DNA of 44,646 nucleotides from Erysipelotrichaceae bacterium (GCA_017473335.1 JAFULN010000069.1:1-44646), one strand, 5' to 3'; counted from the first letter of the stretch, positions 17,601 through 26,975 are shown. Notes: generated from the sequence alone by a model not told the origin. Translations and numbers: made by a program.

Positions 17601-17603
17601 AAT

Positions 17604-17650
17604 AAAAGCTGAATGTTACAAAATGGTTGTAATCATTCAGCTTTTATTTT
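17604..17650. terminator. Bidirectional terminator between Na/Pi cotransporter and phoH
   Basis: Stem AAAAGCTGAATG (17604-17615) / CATTCAGCTTTT (17634-17645) with a further inner TTACAA/TTGTAA pair, then a T-rich tract on the plus strand. The A-rich flank on the other side gives T on the minus strand as well, so it can serve both convergent genes. Confidence 0.8.
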
Positions 17651-17653
17651 CTT

Positions 17654-18616
17654 TTATTCACTTTGTGCATCGTATCTCTCAATAATTTTTTGTACCAAAG
17701 GATGACGAATGACATCATCACTACTTAACATGCAAAAACCTATTTCTGAAATACCTGAAAGAATTCTCTGTACATCCAAAAGACCGCTGCGCTTTCCTTT
17801 TACTAGGTCGATCTGTGTAATATCACCTGTTATGACCATTTTTGAATTAAAACCAAGTCGTGTTAAAAACATTTTCATCTGCATTGGTGAGGTATTCTGT
17901 GCTTCATCTAAAATCACAAATGCATCTTCCAATGTACGACCCCTCATATAGGCTAATGGGGCAATTTCAATCGTCCCTTTTTCCATGTACTTTTCACATG
18001 TTTCTTTTGAAAGCAGCTCATATAAAGCATCATACAAAGGAATCAGATACGGATCTACTTTTTCTTTTAGATCCCCAGGCAAAAAGCCAAGATTTTCTCC
18101 AGCCTCTACTGCAGGTCTTGTCAGTACTATTTTCTTGACAATCCCTTTTTTTAACAACTCAACTGCATAAACAACTGCTAGATATGTTTTTCCTGTACCT
18201 GCAGGTCCTACTGCAAAGATAATATCTTTCTTTTCCATGGCCTTTACAAATTCCATTTGTCCCATGGTTTTTGGCGCAATAGGTTTGCCACTGATTGTCT
18301 TGCCAATAACACGCGTCATCAATGTATCTAAATAAACTTCTTTCCCTTGTGAAATTCTACGGTACGCATAGATGATTTCTCTTTGAGAGATTCTGATTTT
18401 ACGATTGAAACACACCATCAGCGCATCGATCAGCTTTTCAAAAATCTCTTTCTGTTTTTCATCTGCATCCATCATAATAAAAGATGCATCTCGGTATACA
18501 ATTGTACATCCAAACAATTCTTCCAGAAGCTTTAAATTTTTGTCTTGAAAACCTATCAGCTCCATTGCTATGTTTTCGTCCAGATGTTCAATAGTTATAG
18601 TATGTCTTTGTTTCAA
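17654..18616 (-). CDS. phoH: PhoH-family ATPase
   Basis: The 320-residue P-loop protein has Walker A GPAGTGKT (137-144) and Walker B VILDEAQN (233-240), plus the N-terminal helical PhoH-like region. The biochemical role is unsettled; an RNA-related ATPase or helicase function is often proposed, in line with its frequent neighbour ybeY. It starts with TTG at 18616, 6 nt after GGTGG. It follows yqfC-yqfD, as in Bacillus and Clostridium. It ends at the bidirectional terminator rather than continuing into ybeY. Confidence 0.92.
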   Translation of the reverse strand: MKQRHTITIEHLDENIAMELIGFQDKNLKLLEELFGCTIVYRDASFIMMDADEKQKEIFEKLIDALMVCFNRKIRISQREIIYAYRRISQGKEVYLDTLMTRVIGKTISGKPIAPKTMGQMEFVKAMEKKDIIFAVGPAGTGKTYLAVVYAVELLKKGIVKKIVLTRPAVEAGENLGFLPGDLKEKVDPYLIPLYDALYELLSKETCEKYMEKGTIEIAPLAYMRGRTLEDAFVILDEAQNTSPMQMKMFLTRLGFNSKMVITGDITQIDLVKGKRSGLLDVQRILSGISEIGFCMLSSDDVIRHPLVQKIIERYDAQSE

Positions 18617-18630
18617 GATGTTCCACCTTT

Positions 18631-19572
18631 CTACTGCTTAGTGATATCTTCTAGACAAGTATAATGTACTGTCAGCTTTATTTTACCCTCGTTAGATACA
18701 ACTTGTAAAATGTTTTCTTTCAAAACCTCTTCATCTTCACTGATTTCTTTTTCAATTTGTCTTCTGCAATCCATTAAAAGACGCATAAAATCAAGCACTT
18801 CAATTTCTGTCCCTTTTATCAGCTCACTGGAAACTGTATACCATGTGATTCCATAAACCTTGCCACTCACATACAAAGACTGCATATTCCCTCTAGAATC
18901 CACTAAATATGACTGTACAAGAGTATCACCAGGTTTAACTCTTTGATTCTTTTGAACACATTTATATCCATGAAGAAGTTCAAAACGTTCTACTATGGCA
19001 TGTTTTGTAGAAATCAAAGGTTCACTTCCAAAAGTCTGCACTTCTTTAGATTCCTTATGATTAAACTGTATTTTTAATACGGAAGCATTTCGTTCTACTT
19101 CAACCCATGCAATTTCATGTAAAAACATCTTTTTTAATTGTTGTTTCAATTGATTCTCAAAAGACTCATTCCAAATGATTTTTCCAGGATGTATTTGATT
19201 CTCTTCTAAATATGTCTCAATCTTTTTTTGTAATAGAGCATTTGTCGACTGATAGTCAATATGAATCAATGTATGAGATAACACAAGATAAACAATACAA
19301 ACCCAGACAAAAAGAAACCAATGAAATGGTTTTCTAATTTCACGTAAAACAAATCCCAATACACCTGTAGTACCATGATCTTTAACATCAGGAAACAATT
19401 TCATCAGTTTCTTTTTTTGATCAAGTGCACAGTAAAAATATACATCTTCATCCATTTGAGTTACATCAAATAATTCTATTTGAGAAAGAACACATTGATT
19501 TATCAGTGAATTTAAAGGCATTGTAACAGACATTCTGCATAAGCCAAACAAGAATCTACCTCTATCGTTCAT
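18631..19572 (-). CDS. yqfD: Sporulation protein YqfD
   Basis: The protein is about 313 residues, with a cytoplasmic N-terminal domain, a membrane segment near residues 88-107 (PFHWFLFVWVCIVYLVLSHT) and an extracytoplasmic domain. The C-terminus NEGKIKLTVHYTCLEDI matches the conserved end of the YqfD family. It is shorter than the ~400-residue Bacillus protein, mainly in the outer region. YqfD is made in the mother cell and is needed for late spore development. The start is unclear: ATG at 19572 overlaps yqfC by 11 nt, while a TTG at 19581 is the alternative; neither has a strong ribosome binding site. Confidence 0.85.
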   Translation of the reverse strand: MNDRGRFLFGLCRMSVTMPLNSLINQCVLSQIELFDVTQMDEDVYFYCALDQKKKLMKLFPDVKDHGTTGVLGFVLREIRKPFHWFLFVWVCIVYLVLSHTLIHIDYQSTNALLQKKIETYLEENQIHPGKIIWNESFENQLKQQLKKMFLHEIAWVEVERNASVLKIQFNHKESKEVQTFGSEPLISTKHAIVERFELLHGYKCVQKNQRVKPGDTLVQSYLVDSRGNMQSLYVSGKVYGITWYTVSSELIKGTEIEVLDFMRLLMDCRRQIEKEISEDEEVLKENILQVVSNEGKIKLTVHYTCLEDITKQ

Positions 19573-19759
19573 GAAGCTCAACTGCCTTTATTTTCCCTTG
19601 CAGTACTAATTCTCTGTCAGATAACGAATGAACATGAAAATGACTCCCAAATAGTTCAATCACTAAATCATTTAAAAGACATCGTACACGATTATCCTCT
19701 AAAACAACAATCTGAACTAAATTTTCAATCACAATTCTGGATTTATCAAGAGTAATCAC
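19562..19759 (-). CDS. yqfC: YabP/YqfC-family sporulation protein YqfC
   Basis: The protein is about 65 residues (71 if the upstream ATG at 19777 is used). It contains the small beta-strand YabP/YqfC fold with IVIENLVQIVVLEDNRVRCL and ends in the ELVLQGKIKAVELHE strand. I favour the GTG at 19759 because AAGGGAG lies 6-7 nt upstream, whereas the ATG at 19777 has no site. It overlaps yqfD, and yqfC-yqfD-phoH is the conserved order. The Bacillus genes are SigE-controlled; here a CATATTC motif lies upstream without a clear -35. Confidence 0.8.
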   Translation of the reverse strand: MITLDKSRIVIENLVQIVVLEDNRVRCLLNDLVIELFGSHFHVHSLSDRELVLQGKIKAVELHER

Positions 19760-19792
19760 ACAATCACTCCCTTCCATACAGAATATGATAAA

Positions 19793-19820
19793 ACATAAAA
19801 AAAAGAAGCATAAGCTTCTT
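19793..19820 (-). terminator. Rho-independent terminator of rpsU
   Basis: The minus strand shows AAGAAGC / GCTTCTT with a 4-nt loop followed by eight T. The stem overlaps the rpsU stop codon. It insulates the sporulation genes from the rpsU promoter. Confidence 0.75.
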
Positions 19821-19998
19821 ATTTTGAACGACGTGCTTTACGAGCAGCTTCTGATTTCAGTTTACGCTTAACACCAGGCTTTACGTAGAATTCTCTCTTA
19901 CGAGCTTCAGCAAGGGTTCCATTGCGGGAGACCTGACGTTTGAAACGACGCAGTGCATCATCCAACACTTCATTCTCTTTTAATACGACTCTAGGCAT
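19819..19998 (-). CDS. rpsU: 30S ribosomal protein S21
   Basis: The 59-residue, highly basic protein begins [25 protein letters not shown] and ends [12 protein letters not shown], typical of S21. The ATG at 19998 has GGGAGG; the frame upstream of it is promoter sequence. In Bacillus, rpsU is followed by yqeY and then yqfA-D. Here yqeY, yqfA and yqfB are absent and yqfC follows directly after a terminator. Confidence 0.97.
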   Translation of the reverse strand: MPRVVLKENEVLDDALRRFKRQVSRNGTLAEARKREFYVKPGVKRKLKSEAARKARRSK

Positions 19999-20029
19999 AC
20001 TAACCCTCCCTTCTGATGCAACCGCATAT

Positions 20030-20058
20030 ATTATAGCGGACAACAATTTAAAATGCAA
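20030..20058 (-). promoter_or_regulatory. SigA promoter of rpsU
   Basis: The minus strand reads TTGCAT (20053-20058), a 17-nt spacer and a perfect TATAAT (20030-20035). No terminator hairpin is visible between murE and this promoter. Confidence 0.75.
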
Positions 20059-20101
20059 TGTTTTTTTCGCATTTATCGTTCTTTTTTATATACTTTTCCT
20101 T

Positions 20102-21565
20102 TTAATAAAGGTTTTCATCACTATTGTCGAAATAGTATTTGTGAAGAATTTCTTTGGCTGCATTCTGATCTCCAAGCCATGGTTCTCTGCCAAACTCAGA
20201 ATAAAGGAATTCTTCATCTCCTTTTCCTAAAAGAAGAATTGTATCCTGAACATTTGCCATCTCAATAGCCTGACGAATCGCATCATAGCGACTTTCAATG
20301 ATAATGTAGTTTGTCTTCTTGATTCCCTGAGCAATGTCCTGAGCAATCTCAATTGGACTTTCTCCACGAGGATCATCTTCAGTCAGAATGATCATATCGC
20401 AATATCGATCTGCCAGCTGTCCAAAAATCGGACGTTTCTTCGTATCTCGCTTTCCAGCTGAACCAAATACTGCGATAATGCGTCGATCCACTGGTGTAAT
20501 TTTTGCCGCAAATTCAAAAATCTGCTTCAAACCATCTGGTGTATGTGCAAAATCAACAAGAATGTTAAAAGGCTGACCTTCTTCGACCTTTTCCATACGT
20601 CCATCAATCTGACCAATCTTTGGAATGGATGCAAGGATATCTTCAATTTCATGATTTGACTGATGAAGCGCTGCAATTGCAGCCAAAAGATTATATATAT
20701 TGAACATCGCCAGAAGATTAGTTTCTACACGATATTCATTTCTCATCACTTCTAATGTAAACACAGTCTTATCTGACAAGATTTGAATATTTTTTGCACG
20801 ATAATCCGCATCATTCACAATTCCATAGCTAAAACATCTTGCCTTGCAGTTTTTAACAATGTCTTCACCACGAGGATCATCAATATTGTAGATAGCTGCC
20901 TGTGAATCATGCAGATTATCAAACAGCACTTTCTTAGCCTCAAAATAATTATCCATAGTCCCATGGTAATCAAGATGGTCATGTGTAAAATTAGTAAAAA
21001 TCGCAACATCAAATTCTACTGCATCCACGCGATGCTGTTCAAGACCAATACTCGATACTTCCAAAGCACAAGCCTTCATACCCGCACGATCCATATCATG
21101 CAGAATACGCTGAATATCAATCACATCAGGTGTTGTGAGCAGTGGCGGAAGCTTTACATCCGCATACTCAATCGCAATCGTACCAATATAGCCGCAAGGC
21201 TTGCTGCAGGAAACCATATCTTTGATCATCTTGGCAATGCTGCTTTTTCCGTTTGTGCCTGTAATGCCATACATCGTCAGTTTCTCACTTGGATTTCCAT
21301 AAAAGCGAGATGCAATCATATTAAGTGCTTTTAATGTATTTTTTACTTTGATGTAAGTCACATTTGGATTGTACTGTGCTAAATCATCACTATGCACAAT
21401 CGCTATAGCACCATTATGGATGGCCATCGTCGCAAAGCGATGTCCATCATGCATCAGTCCTTTAATACAGAAAAACAATCCATTTCTGCATTTTTTGCGA
21501 CTGTCGGTTGTCAGCTGTTCGATTTCGATTTCTGGAGCTCCATCAATCAAATGATTCAGTTTCAT
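20102..21565 (-). CDS. murE: UDP-MurNAc-tripeptide synthetase MurE
   Basis: MurE adds the third residue of the peptidoglycan stem peptide. The 487-residue Mur ligase has TTDSRKKCRNGLFFCIKG (N-terminal UDP-binding), GITGTNGKSS (ATP P-loop), LEVSSIGLEQHR, the carbamylated-lysine region and a C-terminal domain with LTEDDPRGESP. The last motif decides specificity: Arg after the DxP pattern resembles diaminopimelate enzymes (DNPR), but the first part is DDP, also found in lysine-adding enzymes. I leave the substrate open. AGAGGG precedes the ATG, and the gene starts 2 nt after mtaB. Confidence 0.94.
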   Translation of the reverse strand: MKLNHLIDGAPEIEIEQLTTDSRKKCRNGLFFCIKGLMHDGHRFATMAIHNGAIAIVHSDDLAQYNPNVTYIKVKNTLKALNMIASRFYGNPSEKLTMYGITGTNGKSSIAKMIKDMVSCSKPCGYIGTIAIEYADVKLPPLLTTPDVIDIQRILHDMDRAGMKACALEVSSIGLEQHRVDAVEFDVAIFTNFTHDHLDYHGTMDNYFEAKKVLFDNLHDSQAAIYNIDDPRGEDIVKNCKARCFSYGIVNDADYRAKNIQILSDKTVFTLEVMRNEYRVETNLLAMFNIYNLLAAIAALHQSNHEIEDILASIPKIGQIDGRMEKVEEGQPFNILVDFAHTPDGLKQIFEFAAKITPVDRRIIAVFGSAGKRDTKKRPIFGQLADRYCDMIILTEDDPRGESPIEIAQDIAQGIKKTNYIIIESRYDAIRQAIEMANVQDTILLLGKGDEEFLYSEFGREPWLGDQNAAKEILHKYYFDNSDENLY

Positions 21566-21567
21566 TT

Positions 21568-22854
21568 CTAAACCCTCTTTCCACTCAGCATACCTTGTTC
21601 ATAGTGTGTACAAACAACACGTACAACTGTATTTTTTTCGACATTCCCAAGTACTCTTACAGGTACATATTCACTGGAGTGTCCAAACCCCTCTAGTTCA
21701 GTTGTTTTTTCAATCAAGACATCTACTTCTTTTCCAATAAAGGAAAGTTCATAGCTCTTTTTGGATAAATCAGACCATGCAGCGACTTTCTGAGCTCGCT
21801 GTTTTTTAATCTGTTCATTGACAGTTTTTCCAATGTGCTGTGCTGCTGTTCCATTTTTCATTGAAAACGGAAAACAGTGCACAAAGGAGAAATTTGCTTT
21901 CTTCAATAGATCCATCGTTTCATCAAATTCTTCATCTGTTTCACTTTGAAAACCGACAATCAAATCTGTACTGATGGAGATTCCTGGAATTCTTTGACGA
22001 ATTTCAGCAACACGTTTCAAAAATTCTTCCGTCGTATATGGACGATTCATTCGCTTTAACACTGTATCACAGCCAGATTGAACTGGAATATGCAGGTGAT
22101 GTGCAACACGAGGATTCGATGCCATTAAATCTAAAAATTCATCCGTAATTTCAGAAATTTCAATCGATGAAATACGCAGTCTTTCTAGTTTAGGACATGC
22201 TTCCAGCATTTCTTTCATCAAATCATGCAAAGGCTTATCATATTCACGTCCATAGCGCCCTGTATGAATCCCTGCAAGCACAATTTCACGATGATGCTCT
22301 GATAGTGCCTTTGCCTGTAAAATCGCCTCAGAAGGCTTTAAAGAACGTTCTTTGCCACGTGCATAAGGAATCACACAGTAGCTGCAGAACTGATTGCAGC
22401 CATCTTGAACTTTTAAATAAGCACGTGTCTGATGTTCAAACTGATCTGTAAAGAGTCCTTCAAACTCAGCTTCCTTACGAACATCCTTAATTTCATGAAT
22501 CTGTCTTCTATCTTCTAAAAGATCCATGACTCTATCCGCTATCAGCTCTTTTCCAGATGATCCCACCAGCAAATCAATGCGATCTGCATCCTTCATATCT
22601 TCAGGATGAATCTGAACAAGACATCCAACAACACACATCAAAGCATCAGGATTTCTTCTTAATGCCTGAGAAATCATTTTGCGGCTTTTTGACTCCGCAG
22701 TATTTGTGACAGCACAGGTAAAAATACAATATACATCTGCTTTCTCTTTAAAATCCACTTCAACAAGACCCTTAGATTTTAATGCAGAAGATACTGCCTG
22801 TGCTTCAAAAGTATTCACTTTGCACCCTAAAGTACAAATTGCATATGTAGGCAT
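21568..22854 (-). CDS. mtaB: tRNA N6-threonylcarbamoyladenosine(37) methylthiotransferase MtaB
   Basis: MtaB is a radical-SAM enzyme that converts t6A37 to ms2t6A37 in tRNA. The 428-residue protein has the N-terminal cluster cysteines Cys11, Cys47 and Cys78 and the radical-SAM triad CNQFCSYC (Cys153, Cys157, Cys160). The order radical-SAM core then C-terminal TRAM-like domain is normal. It begins MPTYAICTLGCKVNTFEAQA, diagnostic for MtaB rather than MiaB. It follows rsmE closely, the usual rsmE-mtaB pairing. Confidence 0.95.
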   Translation of the reverse strand: MPTYAICTLGCKVNTFEAQAVSSALKSKGLVEVDFKEKADVYCIFTCAVTNTAESKSRKMISQALRRNPDALMCVVGCLVQIHPEDMKDADRIDLLVGSSGKELIADRVMDLLEDRRQIHEIKDVRKEAEFEGLFTDQFEHQTRAYLKVQDGCNQFCSYCVIPYARGKERSLKPSEAILQAKALSEHHREIVLAGIHTGRYGREYDKPLHDLMKEMLEACPKLERLRISSIEISEITDEFLDLMASNPRVAHHLHIPVQSGCDTVLKRMNRPYTTEEFLKRVAEIRQRIPGISISTDLIVGFQSETDEEFDETMDLLKKANFSFVHCFPFSMKNGTAAQHIGKTVNEQIKKQRAQKVAAWSDLSKKSYELSFIGKEVDVLIEKTTELEGFGHSSEYVPVRVLGNVEKNTVVRVVCTHYEQGMLSGKRV

Positions 22855-22866
22855 CCTCTTCCCCCT

Positions 22867-23586
22867 CTATTCAACCAGTGCATCTATCGCAGAGAGCGCA
22901 TAGCACGCTGCAGTTTCAGCACGCAATATTCTTTTTCCAAGCGAAATACATTCAAATCCCATATTCAACAGTTCATCCACTTCACCAGGATCAAATCCAC
23001 CTTCTGGTCCAATGATGATTGTTGCACTTTGCGGCTGATTCAATACATCTCTTAACAGTTTTCCAGAACCAGATTCTTTTTCATAAGCAATCAGATTCAC
23101 ATCACTAAGATACTTCTTCAATTCTTTTATCCCTGCAGGATCTGTGATTTCAGGCACACACTGTCTTCTTGACTGCTCTGCAGCCTCCTCCACAATGCGC
23201 ATCCATCTCTGCTTCTTCTTATCTATTTTTTCATCATCACTCTTGACAACACTTCTTTTTGCCTTATATGGAACAATACGTGCAGCACCAAGTTCAGTAG
23301 CTTTCATCAAAAAGAAATCCCATTTGTCCTTTTTAATCAGAGCCATGATAACAGTCACCGGCATTTTCATCTCTGTATTGCGCTGTAACTGCTGCAAGAC
23401 CTTAGCCTCAGCAAATGTACCAAGTGAGAGTAATTCAGCTTCATACACCTTATGATCTGCATCTGCCAATACAATATGATCATTCTCTTTCATACGCATA
23501 ACCTTCACAATATGAAAAGACTGCTGCTCATCCAAAGCGACAATCTGATGGTTATGAAGAACTTCTTTTACAAAATACTGCTGCAT
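22867..23586 (-). CDS. rsmE: 16S rRNA (uracil(1498)-N3)-methyltransferase RsmE
   Basis: RsmE is a SPOUT-class methyltransferase that forms m3U1498 of 16S rRNA. The 239-residue protein has the N-terminal PUA-like part (HIVKVMRMKENDHIVLAD) and the knot motifs IIIGPEGGF and SLGKRILRAETAA. I choose the ATG at 23586, which follows GGTG and starts MQQYFVKE; an upstream in-frame ATG lacks a site. The usual upstream neighbours prmA and dnaJ are missing; an LTA-synthase-like gene is divergent instead. Confidence 0.94.
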   Translation of the reverse strand: MQQYFVKEVLHNHQIVALDEQQSFHIVKVMRMKENDHIVLADADHKVYEAELLSLGTFAEAKVLQQLQRNTEMKMPVTVIMALIKKDKWDFFLMKATELGAARIVPYKAKRSVVKSDDEKIDKKKQRWMRIVEEAAEQSRRQCVPEITDPAGIKELKKYLSDVNLIAYEKESGSGKLLRDVLNQPQSATIIIGPEGGFDPGEVDELLNMGFECISLGKRILRAETAACYALSAIDALVE

Positions 23587-23632
23587 AGAAATCACCAAAT
23601 TCATTTTACACTATTTTTTCTAAGTTTAAAAG

Positions 23633-23661
23633 TTTACATTTCTCATAAAAAAGAATATCAT
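23633..23661 (+). promoter_or_regulatory. SigA promoter of the LtaS-like gene
   Basis: TTTACA (23633-23638), a 17-nt spacer and TATCAT (23656-23661), about 34 nt before the ATG. Confidence 0.6.
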
Positions 23662-23694
23662 ATCCATAATCAATTATTTAGAAAGTGTAGAAAT

Positions 23695-25677
23695 ATGAAA
23701 AACAGTTTTAAATCAATTATTTTCCAGATTCTTGTGCTGACATGCACATTTCTAGCCATTGAATCTGTCTTTTATTTCCATAGTGGATCTTTCCCAAGTG
23801 CATTGACTATACTTAGAGTTGTACTTTTTGAATTATCATTTGCATCCATTTTTATTGGTCTTGTACAGTTCAAATACAACAAAATCACTAAAGTACTGCT
23901 TACATTACTTCCTTTGATATTTGCTATCTATGCCATTGCACAGATGGGATTCATTATCTTTTTAGGAAATTATGTATCTTTTAAAACAGCTGGACAAGCT
24001 GGTAAAATCACAGAATATGTTATTGAATTCATCAAATTCTTAAAACCATCTATGTATCTGGCTTTAGTACCTGTACTGTTCTATGGAGTCTATCAGTTCA
24101 AGACAAAATCAGAAATAACATTCAACTTAAAAAATATACTGCTAACTTTCATGATTTCTCTTCTTACTTATGCAGGAGCTATCGCAACGATTGCCTATGC
24201 ACCAAATCAAGGCACCATTCATTTAATGAATACCTATAAAAATCCTACAATCATTGAAACAGCACTTAAAGAATTTGGTACACAGCGATTTGTATTAAGA
24301 GATATCATCACCCTCTTTATTGAACCTGAGGAAGAAGATTTAACGATTGAAGTGATTACCCCTGACCCTACACCAGAACCTCAAGAAACACAGAACCCTG
24401 AAATTGATTTCACAAGAACTTTTGATGATTCAGCATGGATTAGTGCTAAAGAAAATGAAACCAATGAAACTGTAAAACAGCTCGATGAATATTTCTTATC
24501 AAAGAAGATTATTGATAAAAATGAAATGACTGGAATCTTTGAAGGTAAAAATCTGATTTACATCATGATTGAAGCCTTTGATTATATTGCGATTGACCCT
24601 GTTCTTACTCCAACTATCTATAAAATGCAGCAAGAAGGATGGGACTTTAACAATTACTTTACTCCTAAATACAGCTGTACAACAGGAGAATCTGAATTTA
24701 TTTCATTGACTTCTCTTGTACCTTCCAGTGCTGTATGCACACCTAACAGCTATTCTAAGAATTCATTTACTGAATCCATTTTATCAATTTTTCAAAACAA
24801 TGGATATTATGTCTCAGCCTATCACAACTGGGAAGATGAATTCTATGATCGAAGAGAACTGTATCAGAACATGGGTGTTAATGATTACTACAACATTGAC
24901 CAGATGGATTTTAAAATCATTCAGGGATGGCAAAGCGATGATGAGCTGATGAAACAGGCAATTCCACATTTCATTAACGAAGATAAGTTTATGGCTCATA
25001 TTGTTACTTCAAGTATGCATTTCCCTTATGACATGAATAGTACCCTAGGCAATCGTTATATGGAACAGATTAATGAAGTTCATCCTGATTATCACATCAA
25101 TATCAAGCGTTATCTTTCTAAATGCATGGAACTAGATAAAGGATTGAATACACTGTTAACTTCTCTTGAAGAAGCTGGAAAGCTGGAAGATACGGTAATT
25201 GTCATGTTCGCAGATCACCATCCATTAAAAACAACATTAGATACACTCACAGAGTACACAACTCAGTTTGACCGTTCTTATGGACTTAATGAAGATAAAA
25301 CCCCACTTATCATCTACAATGCAGGTACCGAATCAAAAGATATCGAAACAGTATCAAGTACCTTTGATGTTCTTCCAACTGTGGCAAATCTATTTAATCT
25401 TAATTATGATCCAAGACTTTATGTAGGAACAGATATCTTCTCTAATGAAGAGAATACAGTTATCTTCACTAACGGTGACTGGATTTCCACATACGGCTGG
25501 TATGATGCTTCTGAAGGTACTTTTACAAACTTTGATGATTCTAATCCAGCATCAGAAAACTGGGTTCAGAATCAAAATAAAAAGGTCATAAACTCAACCA
25601 ACATTTCATTAATGATCTATAAAACAGACTATTTCAAAAAAAGAGACTGGATATCCAACCCTGTCATCATAAAATAA
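23695..25677 (+). CDS. LTA synthase family protein (membrane-anchored sulfatase fold)
   Basis: The 660-residue protein has about five N-terminal membrane segments (to ~residue 170), a Pro/Glu-rich linker (PDPTPEPQETQNPE, ~223-236) and a C-terminal extracytoplasmic sulfatase domain. Catalytic features match LtaS: metal ligand Glu293 (IMIEAFD), nucleophile threonine near 330 (SCTTGESEF) and FADHHP (507-510). It should polymerise glycerol phosphate from phosphatidylglycerol onto a lipid anchor; other phosphoglycerol transferases share the fold. The ATG at 23695 has a weak GAAAGTG site; upstream in-frame codons overlap rsmE. It stands alone on the plus strand and ends at a strong palindromic terminator. 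Confidence 0.88.
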   Translation: MKNSFKSIIFQILVLTCTFLAIESVFYFHSGSFPSALTILRVVLFELSFASIFIGLVQFKYNKITKVLLTLLPLIFAIYAIAQMGFIIFLGNYVSFKTAGQAGKITEYVIEFIKFLKPSMYLALVPVLFYGVYQFKTKSEITFNLKNILLTFMISLLTYAGAIATIAYAPNQGTIHLMNTYKNPTIIETALKEFGTQRFVLRDIITLFIEPEEEDLTIEVITPDPTPEPQETQNPEIDFTRTFDDSAWISAKENETNETVKQLDEYFLSKKIIDKNEMTGIFEGKNLIYIMIEAFDYIAIDPVLTPTIYKMQQEGWDFNNYFTPKYSCTTGESEFISLTSLVPSSAVCTPNSYSKNSFTESILSIFQNNGYYVSAYHNWEDEFYDRRELYQNMGVNDYYNIDQMDFKIIQGWQSDDELMKQAIPHFINEDKFMAHIVTSSMHFPYDMNSTLGNRYMEQINEVHPDYHINIKRYLSKCMELDKGLNTLLTSLEEAGKLEDTVIVMFADHHPLKTTLDTLTEYTTQFDRSYGLNEDKTPLIIYNAGTESKDIETVSSTFDVLPTVANLFNLNYDPRLYVGTDIFSNEENTVIFTNGDWISTYGWYDASEGTFTNFDDSNPASENWVQNQNKKVINSTNISLMIYKTDYFKKRDWISNPVIIK

Positions 25678-25678
25678 T

Positions 25679-25709
25679 ACATCCCCGCAATTGCGGGGAT
25701 GTTTGTTTA
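25679..25709. terminator. Bidirectional terminator between ltaS-like and corC-like genes
   Basis: A perfect 24-nt palindrome (25679-25702) has the GC core CCCCGC/GCGGGG, with TTTGTTTATT after it on the plus strand and a T-rich tract on the minus strand. Confidence 0.75.
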
Positions 25710-26975
25710 TTCTTCCTCTTTATCCTGTTCTTCAGCAAGAAGCTGAACTTTCAAATTCTTAACAAGCTTTTCATCAGCATCCATCACAGTAACAAACAGA
25801 TGATCAGCCACAAATGTATCTCCTTCCCTAGGAATACGCTTCATATTCTGAATTGCCCATCCACTGACTGTATTAACATCATAATCATCATCAGTTTCTT
25901 CCATGTCAAAAAGTTCAAACATTTCACCCAAGTCACAGTCACCCTCTACCAGATACGTATTGTCATCCACTTTGTGATAGTATTCTCTGATTTCATCATG
26001 TTCATCATAGATTTCACCAACCAATTCTTCCAAAATATCTTCCATTGTAATGATACCAGCAGTACCGCCATATTCATCCAAAACAACAGCCATATGTGTT
26101 TTAGAGCTTTGAAGCTGACGAAGCAATTCAGAAATTTTGACATGAGAACTTGTATATTGAATAGGTTTCAAAATACCTCTAACATCAGTCGCATCATTAT
26201 AGTATGCATAATAGAAATCTTTTTCATGAAGAATGCCAATCACATTGTCAATCGTATCTTCATAAATTGGAAAACGTGAAAAGCTGTTTGTACGGAATGC
26301 TTCTTCCATTTCTTCCATCGTTGATTCAATATCCAGTGCTACAACATCAACACGAGGTGTCAGGATTTCATTCACTTCAAGATCATTAAACTCAATGGCT
26401 GCAGTAATCAAATCAGACTCATGTTCCTCAAGATCTCCATCTTTCTGAGCTTCTTCTACAATTGTGATCAATTCTTCCTGAGTCATTCCATCATCATATT
26501 CTACATGGAAAACCAGTGAAATCAATTTCTTCCATAAAGTAAACAAATAATTAATCGGTGTTAAAAGCATCACCAACGTTTTCATGACACCTGATACTGC
26601 CATCGCAAAGTTTTCTGGAGTTTCTTTTGCAATACTTTTTGGTGTCACTTCCCCAAAAACCAAAACCAATGGAGTCATGACCAAAGTAGAAATTGTTGCT
26701 CCATATTCTTGATATAGATTTGTAAAAAGTACAGTAGCCAACGCTGTTGCCATAATATTCACTAAGTTGTTTCCAACTAAGATTGTTGTCAATAAACGAT
26801 CATAATCTTCTGCAAGATCTAAAGTTTTTTTGGCTCTTTTATCTCCATCATTAGCCAGATTTTTTAATCGGATTTTATTCACGCTTGAATAAGCTGTTTC
26901 AGTCGCACTGAAAAATGCTGAACAGCAAATCAGCAGAATTAAAGCTAGTATTATCGTTGTATTTGATTCATTCAT
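25707..26975 (-). CDS. CorC/HlyC (CNNM-type) membrane protein with CBS domains
   Basis: The 422-residue protein has an N-terminal CNNM transmembrane domain with AFFSATETAYSSVNKIRL (the family's signature), a paired CBS domain (LTPRVDVVALD... and the later VVLDEYGGTAGIITMEDILEELVGEI) and a C-terminal CorC_HlyC domain. Relatives transport or regulate Mg2+ (CorC, MpfA); older hemolysin names are historical. The ATG at 26975 has AAGGAGAGAG. The gene has its own promoter and a leader of about 185 nt with several hairpins, suggesting RNA-level control. Ion specificity cannot be read from the sequence. Confidence 0.92.
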   Translation of the reverse strand: MNESNTTIILALILLICCSAFFSATETAYSSVNKIRLKNLANDGDKRAKKTLDLAEDYDRLLTTILVGNNLVNIMATALATVLFTNLYQEYGATISTLVMTPLVLVFGEVTPKSIAKETPENFAMAVSGVMKTLVMLLTPINYLFTLWKKLISLVFHVEYDDGMTQEELITIVEEAQKDGDLEEHESDLITAAIEFNDLEVNEILTPRVDVVALDIESTMEEMEEAFRTNSFSRFPIYEDTIDNVIGILHEKDFYYAYYNDATDVRGILKPIQYTSSHVKISELLRQLQSSKTHMAVVLDEYGGTAGIITMEDILEELVGEIYDEHDEIREYYHKVDDNTYLVEGDCDLGEMFELFDMEETDDDYDVNTVSGWAIQNMKRIPREGDTFVADHLFVTVMDADEKLVKNLKVQLLAEEQDKEEE

